In this document: positions 5,154 to 5,692 of the stretch, in pieces | How positions within the stretch are numbered: position 1 is the first letter of the stretch | Layout of the letters: the number at the start of each line of letters is the position of its first letter | DNA from: Synechococcaceae cyanobacterium | Lineage (GTDB): Bacteria > Cyanobacteriota > Cyanobacteriia > PCC-6307 > Cyanobiaceae | Direction of reading: 5' to 3' | Length of the DNA stretch: 5,692 nt | Assembly (NCBI GenBank): GCA_947460085.1 | Contig: CANHGA010000143.1 | Location: 1-5,692, forward strand | Notes under the pieces: model-generated | Told to the model about the DNA's origin: nothing | The model's database searches: none | Seen by the model: the letters and a program-made list of their open reading frames with translations, nothing else | Program-made: the position numbers and the translations under genes

Positions 5154-5692
5154 ATGGCCCGTCAACAGGGGTGGTTAGCCCTCATCCTCGCCCTTGCCAT
5201 TGCTTCCGCTGCGCTGGTTCTGAATGTTCCGCCGCCTTTGGGGTTGGATCTTCAAGGTGGCAGCCAGCTCACCCTCCAGGTGATGCCCAGTGGGGCCATC
5301 AAAAAAGTAGAAAAGGAACAGCTTGAAGCCGTCAAGGAGGTGCTGGATCGGCGCATCAATGGTCTGGGGGTCTCGGAAGCCACCCTGCAAACCGTTGGCA
5401 ATGACCAATTGGTGCTGCAGTTGCCAGGCGAGCAGGATCCCAGCCGTGCTGCCAAGGTTTTAGGCACGACGGCCCTGCTGGAATTCCGGGCCCAAAAGCC
5501 TGGAACGGACATCGAAATGCAGGGGCTGCTCAAGCTCAAGCGCCAGGCCACCGCTGCCCTTGTCCAAACCGAAATCAAGGAGTCCACCGATCCTGGGGCG
5601 GCTGATTCAGCGGCTTCTGATTCCGCCCAGACCAAGATCAAGGCAGAAGAGCTCGCCAAAGCCCTTGAGGCCCTGGGTATTGCGGTGCCCCC
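5154..5692 (+). CDS. secD: Protein translocase subunit SecD, N-terminal 179 codons (3' end outside the window)
   Basis: SecD, with SecF, is a membrane RND-type partner of SecYEG that uses the proton gradient to help pull exported proteins across the membrane. The visible part has the first membrane helix (about residues 7-24, WLALILALAIASAALVLN) and the SecD signature LGLDLQGGSQLTLQV (29-43). Next come the P1-head start with VLDRRINGLGVSEATLQ (63-79), then LVLQLPGEQDPSRAAKVLGTT (86-106; a common SecD block) and LLEFR (108-112). From about residue 115 the sequence enters a longer, charged, Ala/Lys/Glu/Ser-rich insertion, typical of the variable periplasmic region; the remaining five helices are outside. 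The ATG at 5154 comes one base after the pdhB TGA, so translational coupling is likely. secF would be expected further downstream, but this is not visible. Confidence 0.96.
   Translation, partial: MARQQGWLALILALAIASAALVLNVPPPLGLDLQGGSQLTLQVMPSGAIKKVEKEQLEAVKEVLDRRINGLGVSEATLQTVGNDQLVLQLPGEQDPSRAAKVLGTTALLEFRAQKPGTDIEMQGLLKLKRQATAALVQTEIKESTDPGAADSAASDSAQTKIKAEELAKALEALGIAVP

Noticed and set aside
1..5692. tRNA/rRNA genes, insertion sequences, CRISPR arrays, toxin-antitoxin or defence genes
   Set aside because: I looked for cloverleaf-like blocks, terminal inverted repeats, regularly spaced repeats with unique spacers and known defence motifs, and saw none. The only tandem array is contiguous, without spacers.

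Overview
The window looks like the chromosome of a GC-rich unicellular picocyanobacterium of the marine Synechococcus / Cyanobium type. The evidence is a pyruvate dehydrogenase E1-beta and an RsmA of cyanobacterial sequence style, a cyanobacteria-specific DUF3082 membrane protein, an exported pentapeptide-repeat protein of the thylakoid-lumen kind, densely packed genes with weak or absent Shine-Dalgarno sequences, and no copy of the HIP1 octamer (GCGATCGC) seen by eye. The exact genus is an inference.

Left arm (1-1359), minus strand, read right to left: a secreted pentapeptide-repeat protein (1359-841), a lineage-specific protein of unknown function with a Gln/Lys/Arg-rich low-complexity stretch (828-400), then, after a 96-base spacer holding inverted repeats, the first 101 codons of a glyceraldehyde-3-phosphate dehydrogenase (303-1, cut by the window edge). 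The dehydrogenase resembles the glycolytic E. coli GapA / cyanobacterial Gap1 type, not the photosynthetic Gap2.

Right arm (1433-5692), plus strand: a YraN/UPF0102 nuclease-fold protein, four imperfect 17-bp tandem repeats that run from inside its last codons into the spacer, then a tight string: rsmA (ksgA, 16S rRNA dimethyltransferase), ispE (MEP-pathway isoprenoid kinase), a two-helix DUF3082 protein overlapping ispE by one base, a 31-codon hydrophobic mini-ORF, pdhB (pyruvate dehydrogenase E1 beta, GTG start just behind a hairpin) and secD (cut by the right edge; starts one base after the pdhB stop). The spacing suggests one co-transcribed housekeeping group that joins ribosome maturation, isoprenoid precursor synthesis, acetyl-CoA supply and protein export. 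The two arms diverge from a 73-base region at 1360-1432.

Most of the window is ordinary core genome. I see no mobile element, CRISPR array, RNA gene or defence system, and no convincing evidence of a new multi-gene system. The points most worth a second look are the 17-bp repeat array before rsmA, the unannotated 31-aa membrane peptide before pdhB, the hairpin at the pdhB start, and the structured spacer upstream of gap.
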